A stretch of 8,103 bases of DNA, from positions 1 to 8,103 of the forward strand of contig JAFAVN010000196.1 of NCBI GenBank assembly GCA_019242435.1, read 5' to 3'. How positions within the stretch are numbered: position 1 is the first letter of the stretch; each line of letters begins with the position of its first letter. Shown one piece after another: positions 1 through 7,400 of this stretch. A program made the translations under genes and the position numbers. Source of the stretch: Verrucomicrobiota bacterium (GTDB lineage: Bacteria; Verrucomicrobiota; Verrucomicrobiia; Chthoniobacterales; JAFAMB01). The notes under the pieces are model-generated. The model worked only from the letters and a program-made list of their open reading frames with translations. It made no database searches and was not told where the DNA came from.

Positions 1-1372
1 TATTGAACGCCGCGACGAAGTAAGCAACCGCTACCGAAAGCAAAACCCCGAAAACCGTTGCGAACTGAGCCATCCGTAAATAGTGCTGATCGTCAGCGCC
101 GCGCCGAATATAGGATTGATAGATGTCGTAGGTCCAAACCGTGTTGAAAGCAGTCACATTGCCTGCCATGCCGGACATGAAACTGGCAAGTAAGGCAGTT
201 AGCCCAACTCCCAATATCCCGCTGGGAAAGAAGTGAAGAAGCATGTTTGGGATCACCATGTTATAGTTGAGGACTGGCTGGCCTTTCTCGTCCTTTACGA
301 TCTCACCGGTTTCCGGGTTAGTTTGTGGCGGGATCAAACTAGCCGGGTTGGTGGATGTGACCGAGGCAGCGGGAGGACCATTTTTTCCTGGCTGCGATCC
401 ACTCGGCGCCATGTGCGCTGGATTGGTTAAAGCCAACGCGAGCAGGCCCGGGAGAATCACCAAAAAAGGAAACAGCATTTTAGGGACAGAGGCTATCAAT
501 GGAGTTCGCCGGGCCGATGCCATTGAATCGGCCGCCATGGCGCGCTGCACCACCAGAAAATCAGTGCACCAATAGCCAAACGAGAGGACGAAGCCAAGCC
601 CCATGATCAGGCTGAACCACTCCACCCCCAACGGGTTGTTTTGAGGATTATCCAGCCCTGACCATGCATGGAGATAAGCAGGTTCCAATTTCTGCTTAAG
701 GCCGTCCCATCCCCCTACATTGATCAGACCGAGTGTGACGAGCGGCACGAACCCAGCCACAATCAGGAAGAATTGTAACACCTCGTTATAGATCGCGCTG
801 GTTAACCCGCCCAAAAAGATATAACCCAACACAATCACAGCGGAAACAATAATGCTCGCGTGAAATACCCAGCTGTTAGGTAATCCAAGGGCGCGGATTG
901 GCGAATCAAAGATGTGTAACGTCTGAATGAGCAGCGCCATCGCGTACATGGAGATTCCAGACGACATTACCGTCATCACCGCAAATGTGATCGCGTTAAA
1001 ACCACGGGTTTTCTCGTCAAAGCGCAGCGAAAGATAATCCGGCACGGAGCGCGCCTTGGAGCCGTAATAAAAGGGCATCATGAAAATCCCGACGAACACC
1101 ATGGCCGGTATTGCGCCCAGCCAATAGAAATGGCTGGTGGCGATGCCATATTTCGCGCCTGAGGCCGCCATTCCGATGACTTCTTGAGCGCCCAGGTTAG
1201 CAGAAAGAAAAGCCAGTCCTGCTACCCAAGCGGGAATGGATCGCGCGGAAGCGAGAAAATCGGAACTGGTCCGCATAAAGCGGCGAAGAAAGAAACCGAT
1301 CCCGAGCACAAAGCCGAAATAAATGACTATGATCGAATAGTCGACCCAGTGAAGCTCGACTGACTGGTGCAT
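1..1372 (-). CDS. Sodium:solute symporter (SSS/SLC5 family), C-terminus cut by window edge
   Basis: This is an inner-membrane secondary transporter that probably uses the Na+ gradient to import a small organic solute; the substrate cannot be told. Translating the minus strand from the ATG at 1372 gives 457 uninterrupted residues that run off the window, against roughly 500-650 usual for the family. Hydrophobic segments recur throughout, for example near residues 12-30, 46-72, 80-102, 125-150, 170-190, 196-217, 253-270, 298-316, 373-403 and 433-455. Family hallmarks are the broken helix with SANLGAQEVIGM (57-68), the GGLTSAIYNEVLQ segment (188-200) and ASFMSGMAGNVTAFNTVWTYDIYQ (396-419, written here only as a landmark) of the sodium-site helix. 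No clear Shine-Dalgarno precedes the start, but the protein begins as expected for the family. An unusual Pro/Ser/Thr-rich loop lies at about 318-368. It is divergent from the acetyltransferase gene, so no operon partner is visible. Confidence 0.93.
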   Translation of the reverse strand, partial: MHQSVELHWVDYSIIVIYFGFVLGIGFFLRRFMRTSSDFLASARSIPAWVAGLAFLSANLGAQEVIGMAASGAKYGIATSHFYWLGAIPAMVFVGIFMMPFYYGSKARSVPDYLSLRFDEKTRGFNAITFAVMTVMSSGISMYAMALLIQTLHIFDSPIRALGLPNSWVFHASIIVSAVIVLGYIFLGGLTSAIYNEVLQFFLIVAGFVPLVTLGLINVGGWDGLKQKLEPAYLHAWSGLDNPQNNPLGVEWFSLIMGLGFVLSFGYWCTDFLVVQRAMAADSMASARRTPLIASVPKMLFPFLVILPGLLALALTNPAHMAPSGSQPGKNGPPAASVTSTNPASLIPPQTNPETGEIVKDEKGQPVLNYNMVIPNMLLHFFPSGILGVGLTALLASFMSGMAGNVTAFNTVWTYDIYQSYIRRGADDQHYLRMAQFATVFGVLLSVAVAYFVAAFN

Positions 1373-1416
1373 GGGTTTACTGCCGTTCTAGGGGTTCGTA
1401 GCCCAGCTTGCTTTCA

Positions 1417-1422
1417 GTTATA
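1417..1422 (-). promoter_or_regulatory. Possible -10 hexamer for the symporter gene
   Basis: Read on the minus strand the hexamer is TATAAC, about 45 bases upstream of the symporter ATG, a sensible distance for a short leader. No convincing -35 element sits 16-18 bases further upstream; a TTGACG lies 24 bases away, which is too far. This is a weak call resting on one hexamer. Confidence 0.2.
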
Positions 1423-1450
1423 CAAACCAGCAGGATAAGGGGCTTTCGTC

Positions 1451-1464
1451 AATCACGAATCACT
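1451..1464. repeat. Two-copy imperfect heptamer repeat (AATCACG/AATCACT)
   Basis: Two adjacent 7-base units, AATCACG and AATCACT, differ only at the last base and are followed by CGAATT. The unit length matches that of the second repeat about 25 bases downstream. With two copies alone this could be chance; the shared 7-base period makes it more notable. Confidence 0.45.
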
Positions 1465-1489
1465 CGAATTAGGGTAGGACGCAATATTT

Positions 1490-1510
1490 AAGGTTCAAGG
1501 TTCAAGATTC
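1490..1510. repeat. Three-copy tandem heptamer repeat (AAGGTTC)
   Basis: Three head-to-tail 7-base units, AAGGTTC, AAGGTTC and AAGATTC, the third with one substitution. They lie in the non-coding region between divergent genes. Short tandem heptamers of this kind usually arise by replication slippage and occur in intergenic DNA of some bacterial lineages. No function is implied. Confidence 0.75.
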
Positions 1511-1675
1511 GAGGGCCAAATTTCAGGGTTGCTGGTCGGTCGTCAACCCGTTAGCGCCTGGCCGCTATAAATCATGTCCCAGTTTTCAGACCTGCTGGGC
1601 GGTTTGGGCACGCGAGATTCGAATCGCTACTTCAGTGAAGGACAGCAAAGTTCAACGAATGTTGTACTTTTCGTT

Positions 1676-2233
1676 ATGATCAGGCGGGCAGTTCCCGGGG
1701 ATGTTAAACAAGGCATCCCGCTCATTCTGCAAGCAATTGCTGACATCGCCTTCGTGCTGAGCGGAACGAGGGATCTTCCAGAAACCGAATCAATTTTGGC
1801 CGATTTTTTCACAAAGCCGGGGAATCGCCTCAGTTACGAAAACTGCTTCGTCGTGGAAGATGAGGGGAACGTAGTCGGGATCGCCATTCTCTATGACGGC
1901 GCCGACGCTTATAATTTGAACTTACCAGTCGAACAAGCGGCTGCTAAGAAATCGGGTAATGCGAACTATCAGATACCCATCGAACCGGAAGAGTCGGAGT
2001 TCTATCTCGACGCCGTGGGTGTACACCCGCATTTTCTTCGACGCGGTTACGGCAGCGCATTGATCGAAGCCGGGTGTGATTATGCCCGCGAATTCGGGCA
2101 CAGCCGATTCGCTCTTCTGGTCGATCTGGATAACCCCTCCGCTAAGCGGCTTTACGATCGTTTAGGATTCCAAGTGGACGGTACCAAGTGGATAGCCGGC
2201 AAGGAATATTATCGTATGGTGCGGGAGTTGTGA
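1676..2233 (+). CDS. GNAT family N-acetyltransferase
   Basis: A cytoplasmic enzyme of the GNAT fold that transfers an acetyl group from acetyl-CoA to an amine; the acceptor is not identifiable. From the ATG at 1676 it has 185 residues, normal for a single GNAT domain. The fold opens with MIRRAVPGD and ends near YYRMVREL. The acetyl-CoA loop (motif A) is RRGYGS at 122-127, preceded by the strand LDAVGVHP (111-118). Motif B is DNPSAKRLYDRLGF (152-165), typical of RimI-like members. Between them a longer stretch at about 73-107, rich in Ala, Asn and Glu, is likely the substrate-specific loop. An in-frame ATG at 1574 would add 34 residues before the conserved beginning. I prefer 1676 because the domain starts there and because a TATAAA at 1566-1571, if it is the -10, would put the transcript start past 1574. 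Neither start has a good ribosome site. It stands alone, converging on the dehydrogenase gene. Confidence 0.9.
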   Translation: MIRRAVPGDVKQGIPLILQAIADIAFVLSGTRDLPETESILADFFTKPGNRLSYENCFVVEDEGNVVGIAILYDGADAYNLNLPVEQAAAKKSGNANYQIPIEPEESEFYLDAVGVHPHFLRRGYGSALIEAGCDYAREFGHSRFALLVDLDNPSAKRLYDRLGFQVDGTKWIAGKEYYRMVREL

Positions 2234-2267
2234 CTGGTCACCAGCTAATAGCCACCAAGACTCAGAA

Positions 2268-3281
2268 TCAGGGCTGCCCGGAACCACCGGATGAACCGTA
2301 GATCTGTCCAGTAGCATAACTGGCATCGTTGGCAGCTAGTTGGACATAAACTGAGGCCAGTTCAGCCGGCTGACCCGGCCTGCCAAACGGCGTTTGACCC
2401 CCAAACGCTTCAATCTTTTCCTGGGTGGCGCCGCCGCTCACCTGTAAAGGGGTCCAGATAGGCCCCGGCGCAACTCCATTTACCCGAACCCCCTTCGGCG
2501 CCAGCTGCTTAGCCAGCGATTTAACATAATTCATGGTAGCAGCCTTAGTCTGAGCATAGTCATACAGATCCGGTGACGGGTTGTACGCCTGCTCGGAAGT
2601 GGTCCCGATAATCACCGAGCCAGGCGGCATATGCGGTAACGCTGCTTTGATTATCCAGAACGGCGCGTAGATGTTCGTCTTCATCGTCCAATCAAACTGC
2701 TCCGTTGAGATATCGAGCACGGACGCATGAGTTTGTTGCCGCCCTGCGTTGCTGACTAAAATATCCAAACCGCCTAAACCGCTCACTGCATCGCCCACCA
2801 GTTTCTGACAGAAAGCTTCTTCGCGTATATCCCCTGGCAGCGGGACCGCCTTTCGGCCTGCCGCCTTGATCAGCGTGACAACTTCCTGTGCATCCGGCTC
2901 TTCGGTCGGGTAATAACTAATGGCGACATCGGCTCCTTCACGCGCAAATGCGATCGCTGCGGCTCGCCCCATTCCCGAATCACCCCCTGTGATCAAGGCT
3001 TTTCGACCCGTCAAACGCCCCGAGCCCTTATAACTCTGTTCGCCATGATCAGGGCGTGGATCCATTTTGCTGGCTAGCCCCGGCCACGGCTGCGATTGCT
3101 TTTTAAAGGGGGGTTTTGGATATTTGGTGATCGGACTCTGTATTTCTACTTGTTCGCCGTTTGACGATTGACGCTCTGATGTCCCTTCAGCTGCCAAGCT
3201 TCCGGAGGTGGCAAACCCAACCAATCCTGCCCCTAACCCGCTGATCGCTCTCCGCCGGCTCATCGTATTTCGTTCATTCAT
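2268..3281 (-). CDS. yghA: Tat-exported YghA-type short-chain dehydrogenase/reductase
   Basis: An NAD(P)-dependent oxidoreductase of the classical SDR superfamily, 337 residues, closest in sequence to E. coli YghA and Bacillus general stress protein 39-like enzymes, which act on alcohol/aldehyde or sugar-type carbonyls. The cofactor loop is TGGDSGMG (98-105), the NAG motif is at 178-180, and the catalytic tetrad reads Asn203, Ser229, Tyr242, Lys246 (YAQTK), followed by PGPIWT at 273-278. The segment before the Rossmann fold (KQSQPWPGLASKMDPRPDHG, 61-80) is typical of YghA proteins. Unlike E. coli YghA, there is an N-terminal twin-arginine signal: SRRRAIS at 8-14, then a Gly/Ala/Leu hydrophobic run to about residue 30. 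Translation may start at Met1 or at Met7 (3263), directly before the twin arginines. A GGGAGG lies 17 bases before Met1, farther than usual. It lies 87 bases downstream of the hydrolase stop, so co-transcription is likely. Confidence 0.95.
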   Translation of the reverse strand: MNERNTMSRRRAISGLGAGLVGFATSGSLAAEGTSERQSSNGEQVEIQSPITKYPKPPFKKQSQPWPGLASKMDPRPDHGEQSYKGSGRLTGRKALITGGDSGMGRAAAIAFAREGADVAISYYPTEEPDAQEVVTLIKAAGRKAVPLPGDIREEAFCQKLVGDAVSGLGGLDILVSNAGRQQTHASVLDISTEQFDWTMKTNIYAPFWIIKAALPHMPPGSVIIGTTSEQAYNPSPDLYDYAQTKAATMNYVKSLAKQLAPKGVRVNGVAPGPIWTPLQVSGGATQEKIEAFGGQTPFGRPGQPAELASVYVQLAANDASYATGQIYGSSGGSGQP

Positions 3282-3314
3282 GACAGATACAGTTCGATCC
3301 TCCCACTTATCCAG

Positions 3315-3341
3315 GATCGCCCCGATCTGAACGTTCGGATC
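3315..3341. promoter_or_regulatory. Overlapping inverted repeats between hydrolase and dehydrogenase genes
   Basis: An 18-base near-perfect palindrome (3324-3341, GATCTGAACGTTCGGATC, one mismatched pair) overlaps a second inverted repeat, GATCG-CCC-CGATC (3315-3327). As DNA the palindrome could be an operator. As RNA the two hairpins share bases and exclude each other, so they could modulate how much transcript continues into the dehydrogenase gene. No U-run follows, so it is not a classical terminator. The function is an inference. Confidence 0.4.
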
Positions 3342-3368
3342 AGCAAGGCGCCGGTCGGAAAGTCTAGC

Positions 3369-4259
3369 CTAACTACGCAGATATTTGTTCAAGAAATCAA
3401 TGGTCCGTTGCCACGCCAGTTTGGCGGCGGCATCATCATAACGCGGCGTCGTATCATTATGGAAACCGTGATTGGCTCCCTGGTAAACGTAGGCGGCGTA
3501 AGTTACATGATTGGCTTTCAGTGCCTCTTCGTAGGCCGGCCATCCATCGGTTATGCGGGCGTCGAGTGATGCGTAATGAAGCAAAAGAGGCGCCTTGATC
3601 TTAGCCGCATCCTCAGGACCAGGCTGCCGGCCGTAGAAGGCGACTCCGGCCCCAAGGTCCGGAAGCCGGACTGCAAGATTGTTTACGGTCGTTCCTCCGA
3701 AACAGAAACCGACGGCTCCGATTTTGCCGGTACATTCGGGCCGCGTCTTGAGCCATTGCGCCGATGCCACAAAATCCTCAAACATCTTTTTCTCGTCAAC
3801 GGTTTTAAAAAGAGCCGCTGCTTTCTCCTCATCACCCGGGTACCCGCCGACTGAGGTCAATCCATCAGGAGCAAAACCAATGAAATTCTCGAGGCCAAAT
3901 CGTCGAGCCACATCCTCAATGTATGGGTTCAGTCCGCGATTCTCATGGATCACAAGCACGCCGGGCAATTTCTGACTTGGATTAACGGGGCGCACGAAAT
4001 ATCCGCGGATGCGCCCATTCCCCTCGGGTGAGGGTACGGTCTCATAACTGCTCTGCAAGCGCTTGTCATCCTTAGCGACCTGTTCGGCTAGAGCGTAATT
4101 GGGCCGGAGACTTTCCCATATGGCCATTGCCGTCAAACTCCCGACGGCATACTTCTTGGCCGCATCGAGAAATGCCCGACGACTAATTTCGCCGTGGACG
4201 TAACGGTCGAAAATGTTCAGTAGTTCTTGCGGAAAATCGGTGGCTTTTTTTCTTTCCAT
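3369..4259 (-). CDS. yghX: YghX-type dienelactone hydrolase family protein with Tat-like signal
   Basis: An alpha/beta hydrolase of the dienelactone hydrolase family, expected to cleave an ester or lactone; the natural substrate of YghX proteins is not known to me. From the ATG at 4259 it has 296 residues. The catalytic triad is visible: Cys186 in GFCFGG (185-189 region), Asp233 in SLDARI and His264 in GANHGFHND. The HENRGLNPYIEDVARR stretch (105-120) and PDGLTSVGGYPG (131-142) match E. coli YghX almost word for word, as does the C-terminal TPRYD...LAWQRT region. The N-terminal part (DFPQELL, then SRRAFL at 26-31, a short hydrophobic run 38-48, then ALA/EQ at 56-60) looks like a twin-arginine signal with a long n-region. 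The open frame extends to an ATG at 4346, but the extra 29 residues are unlike the family, so 4259 is preferred. It is the first gene of a probable pair with the dehydrogenase. Confidence 0.94.
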   Translation of the reverse strand: MERKKATDFPQELLNIFDRYVHGEISRRAFLDAAKKYAVGSLTAMAIWESLRPNYALAEQVAKDDKRLQSSYETVPSPEGNGRIRGYFVRPVNPSQKLPGVLVIHENRGLNPYIEDVARRFGLENFIGFAPDGLTSVGGYPGDEEKAAALFKTVDEKKMFEDFVASAQWLKTRPECTGKIGAVGFCFGGTTVNNLAVRLPDLGAGVAFYGRQPGPEDAAKIKAPLLLHYASLDARITDGWPAYEEALKANHVTYAAYVYQGANHGFHNDTTPRYDDAAAKLAWQRTIDFLNKYLRS

Positions 4260-4401
4260 TGGTGGTCTTTTGCACTGGTTAAACGGAGTTATGCAGGTAA
4301 ATCGACGTCTATCATGTCTGACGGGAAGTATCTCGGGCCTGTTCAAAATGGCCGAGACAGCTGCCAGGCAGTCGTTGGCGACCTACCGGCACTGGAAGGG
4401 A

Positions 4402-4425
4402 GCCGCTTTGCAGGTCTAAAGCGGC
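4402..4425 (-). terminator. Hairpin downstream of the phosphatase gene, possible terminator
   Basis: An 8-base-pair perfect stem (GCCGCTTT with AAAGCGGC) closes an 8-base loop, 40 bases after the stop of the large regulator gene. On the minus strand it is followed by TCCCTTCC, only moderately T-rich, so intrinsic termination would be weak. Its place in the 206-base gap suggests it partly separates the regulator transcript from the hydrolase/dehydrogenase unit. Confidence 0.4.
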
Positions 4426-4465
4426 GCTCTCCGTTATCGATCAATAAGAATTTGCAACGCCTTTC

Positions 4466-7400
4466 CTACTGGAAACGCGCCTCGATAATCGAAAAATCAT
4501 CGTCAAGGTGGGGCGAGCCGCGCAGGTAGTGGACATGATCCAGAAGCGCGTCCATGAGATTGCCGTCCTGCTTACCGAGGACAGCCAGGTAGGCGATACA
4601 ATCGGTGAGACTCCATATCTGGCGTTTCTCCTGAAAAATTTCAAAGACACCGTCACTGAAGATCAGCAGCCGGGCACCGGCGGGGATGCGGCGTGACTGA
4701 GCCGGAAACTCTGCCCGCCGAAGTACGCCCATCATCATTCCTTCGGAAGTGAGCAAAATCGGATCCGGCTCGCCCTCAACCAGCACGACAGAAGGATGAT
4801 GTCCGCCCCCGGCCCACGTTAGTGTCCGGTTCGCGGACTGGTACACTCCGTACCAGATAGTGAAATATTTATTTCCGTGCTGCTGCCCCCGAAATACCTC
4901 ATTGAGCTGAGCCAGGACATGATTTGGCCGCTTCATGTCCACTCCGGATAATGCGCCGGTGCGGATCACATTGGTCAGGGTGACGGAAAGAAGCGCCGAA
5001 TCCAGACCATGCCCGGTAACGTCAATGAGGTAAAAGGCCAGGTGATCTTCGTCGAGCCAATGATAGCCGATAATATCACCACCAAGGGTTGAGGCGGGAA
5101 CATAACGCCAGTCGACAGAGATCGGTCCTTCGAATGGCGGAGGAATGCAGTCGCGCACGTACCTCAAACCGGCGGCGAATTCCGCACGCATGCGTTCATC
5201 GAATAGGTTATCTAACAGGGTTGCGGCATCTACCAGATCAGGTGTTGTGAGGCCCTCGGTGAACGAGCTATAGACCGTGCTCAGGGCGGTGAACGCTTCC
5301 TCACGCCGACCCTGCTTTTGCCAAAGCCGTGCCAAACTGGTGGTTGCTTTCAATCTCCACGCTTTGCTCTGTTGACGATCGGCAGTTTCAAGCGCTCGCC
5401 GGAAGTACTGTTCGGCGATGGACTGATCATCCGACTCGGCGAGCAGCAGCTCGCCTTTCAGTCGATACAGCTCCGCCTCCTGAAATCGTTCATCATTCTG
5501 TTCCATTATGTCCAGAGCCTCGCTTAGCGCAGATCGGGCTTCCGCAAATCGACCGGTCTGAGCGCAGGCATCCGCCAGGATGCTCAGATAGTAGGGTAGA
5601 CCAAGCAAGGCTCCCGTTGCCCGGTAGGCCTGCAAGCCCTTTTCAAAGAGCGCCAGCCCGCGTTCCATTTGGCCCCGGAGAAGCAAACCGGCCGCCGTGT
5701 AGAGGGTTCCTGAGGCATGCCAAAAGAGAAATCCTTGCTCTGTGGCAATCTCGGTTTGTTCTTCCCCCGCCACCTGGGTTTGACTCCCCAACCGGCAGTG
5801 CTGGCAAAGCCAGCCGGTGTGGTGCAACGCGTATTCGAGGCTGAACGGCTGGTTAATTGAGCGGGCCAGCTCGAGCACCTCGCGGCTCAGATCCAGAGCC
5901 TGGTCCGGAAAACCGGCATGCCACAGCGCCAAAGCCAGGTAGCAGCGAAGCGTCACACCTCCATCTTCGCCAATGGCCTTTGCCCAGAAAGCAGTCCGTT
6001 CACGATCGTCAAAGTCAGCAATACTCTGCGCTAAAGTAGCTCGAGCACCCGAAAAATCGCCCCGATAAAGGCGGGTAATTCCCCTCAAAAAAAACGCTTC
6101 CATGAGGATACCAGGGTCATTGAGACGTTCCCCGAACTCGATTGCTTCCTCAGCAAGATCACTGCAGATCCTGAAATCGCCCCGCACGATATGGTACGCA
6201 AAATTGCCCCACATGGTCGCGAACAGCTGCGGCGTTTGTCCGACCCGTTCACACAAAGCGTGAGCCCGGCGAAAAATGGGGGCGACCTCGGAGGCTGCAT
6301 AACCTCGCCAGGCGATGTAGGCTGTGCCTAGGGGAGCAAGCAACGCCAACTCACCGGCATCCCGCTCAGGTGATGGATCCAGCTTTTCCAGGAGCTGCAA
6401 ACCTTTTTTAAAGTGGCTCACCGCCTCCACATTGGCGAATCGGTCCCGGGAACGTAATCCCGCCTTGAGGCAATAACTGACCGCCTTTTTTATGAGGCCC
6501 GCTCTGGCAAAGTGTTCTGCGAGTAATTCCGGCTGGGTTTCGACTGATTTCGGAAATTGCAGTTCCATGGTCTCCGCAATGCGCTGATGAAACTGCCGTC
6601 GTTTCTGCTCATCGATCGCCGTATACAGGGCCTCTTCCAATAACGCATGCTTAAAGAGGTAACTATCGCCTGACGATTGACCTTTGACGTACAAAATGTC
6701 GGCCGAGACCAGCTTGCCTAATTCCGCTTGAATCGTCGGCTCATCGACGGACGCGGTTGCGGCCAAAAGTTCATATTCAAACTGACGGCCCAACGTCGCT
6801 GCCAGAAACGCGATCTCACGATCGCTCGCCAGGTGGTTGAGTCTGGCCATAACCAACTCCTGCAAGGTAGCTGGGATCCCCCCCGGCCGGGTTGATTCTA
6901 GATAACCGGGGCCATCCCCAACAGATTCCCTGGCTGACTCGCGAATCATCCTGGTGAATTCTTCAACTAGCAAGGGTACGCCGCCGGTACGCTGGTAAAC
7001 TTGAGTAACCAAGGATGCCGGCAAAACTTCCCTCGAATCTTTGTTCATCCATTCCGCTACCTGACGTCGAGTAAGCCGGTTAAGGGTCAGAACCGTTTGA
7101 TGCGGCGCCTCCAGCCATGGCACTTTGAATTCGGGACGAAAAGTAAAAACCGTCAGGATCCGGTTGGCTTGGCACTCATTGATAAATTGGCCAAGAAACT
7201 CCAGAGTCGAGGCGTCGCTCCAGTGCAGATCTTCCACTATGAAGAGGGCCGGCCGCCCCGCCGCGCACGCACCCAACCACTCGCGAAGCATCCGAAACGT
7301 TTTTTCTCGTTCACGAGCGGGTGTCAGACCGGTAGCCGAATAACGCTCGGGCTCCAGGAAGAGGAGCTTAGCGAAAAGCCCGATATCTTCGGGGCGGTCT

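Larger units (their letters stand above)
1373..1675. other. Divergent intergenic region between symporter and acetyltransferase
   Basis: About 300 bases lie between the start of the symporter (minus strand) and the preferred start of the acetyltransferase (plus strand), so both promoters should be here. The visible content is two short heptamer repeats (1451-1464 and 1490-1510), a TATAAC hexamer facing the symporter (1417-1422) and a TATAAA hexamer facing the acetyltransferase (1566-1571). I could not find a good -35 partner for either hexamer. The plus strand is open from an ATG at 1574, but the 34 residues this would add to the acetyltransferase look non-conserved. I see no RNA gene or strong terminator. 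Confidence 0.6.

Noticed and set aside
233..575. Plus-strand open frames over the symporter
   Set aside because: They lie opposite the symporter frame, which is strongly supported by conserved motifs; the translated products show no family features.
1574..1675. ATG at 1574 as the acetyltransferase start
   Set aside because: It adds 34 residues with no resemblance to a GNAT fold before MIRRAVPGD, and has no ribosome site. It remains possible.
2234..2244. Inverted repeat CTGGT-C-ACCAG between the convergent genes, as a bidirectional terminator
   Set aside because: A five-base-pair stem with a one-base loop cannot form a stable hairpin and no T-run follows on either strand.
4260..4346. ATG at 4346 as the hydrolase start
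   Set aside because: The additional 29 residues are rich in Arg, Pro and Cys and unlike YghX N-termini, whereas the ATG at 4259 begins as the family does.
4361..4371. Short palindrome CTGCC-A-GGCAG
   Set aside because: It is too short and has a one-base centre; such sequences are common by chance at this base composition.
4291..4419. Small plus-strand open frame (MQVNRRLSCL...) in the gap before the hydrolase
   Set aside because: It has no ribosome site or recognisable similarity, ends inside the hairpin at 4402-4425 and overlaps the expected hydrolase promoter region.
5329..5844. Plus-strand 171-codon open frame inside the regulator
   Set aside because: It is antisense to the TPR region of a well-supported gene; the product is Pro/Arg-rich as expected of an antisense shadow frame.
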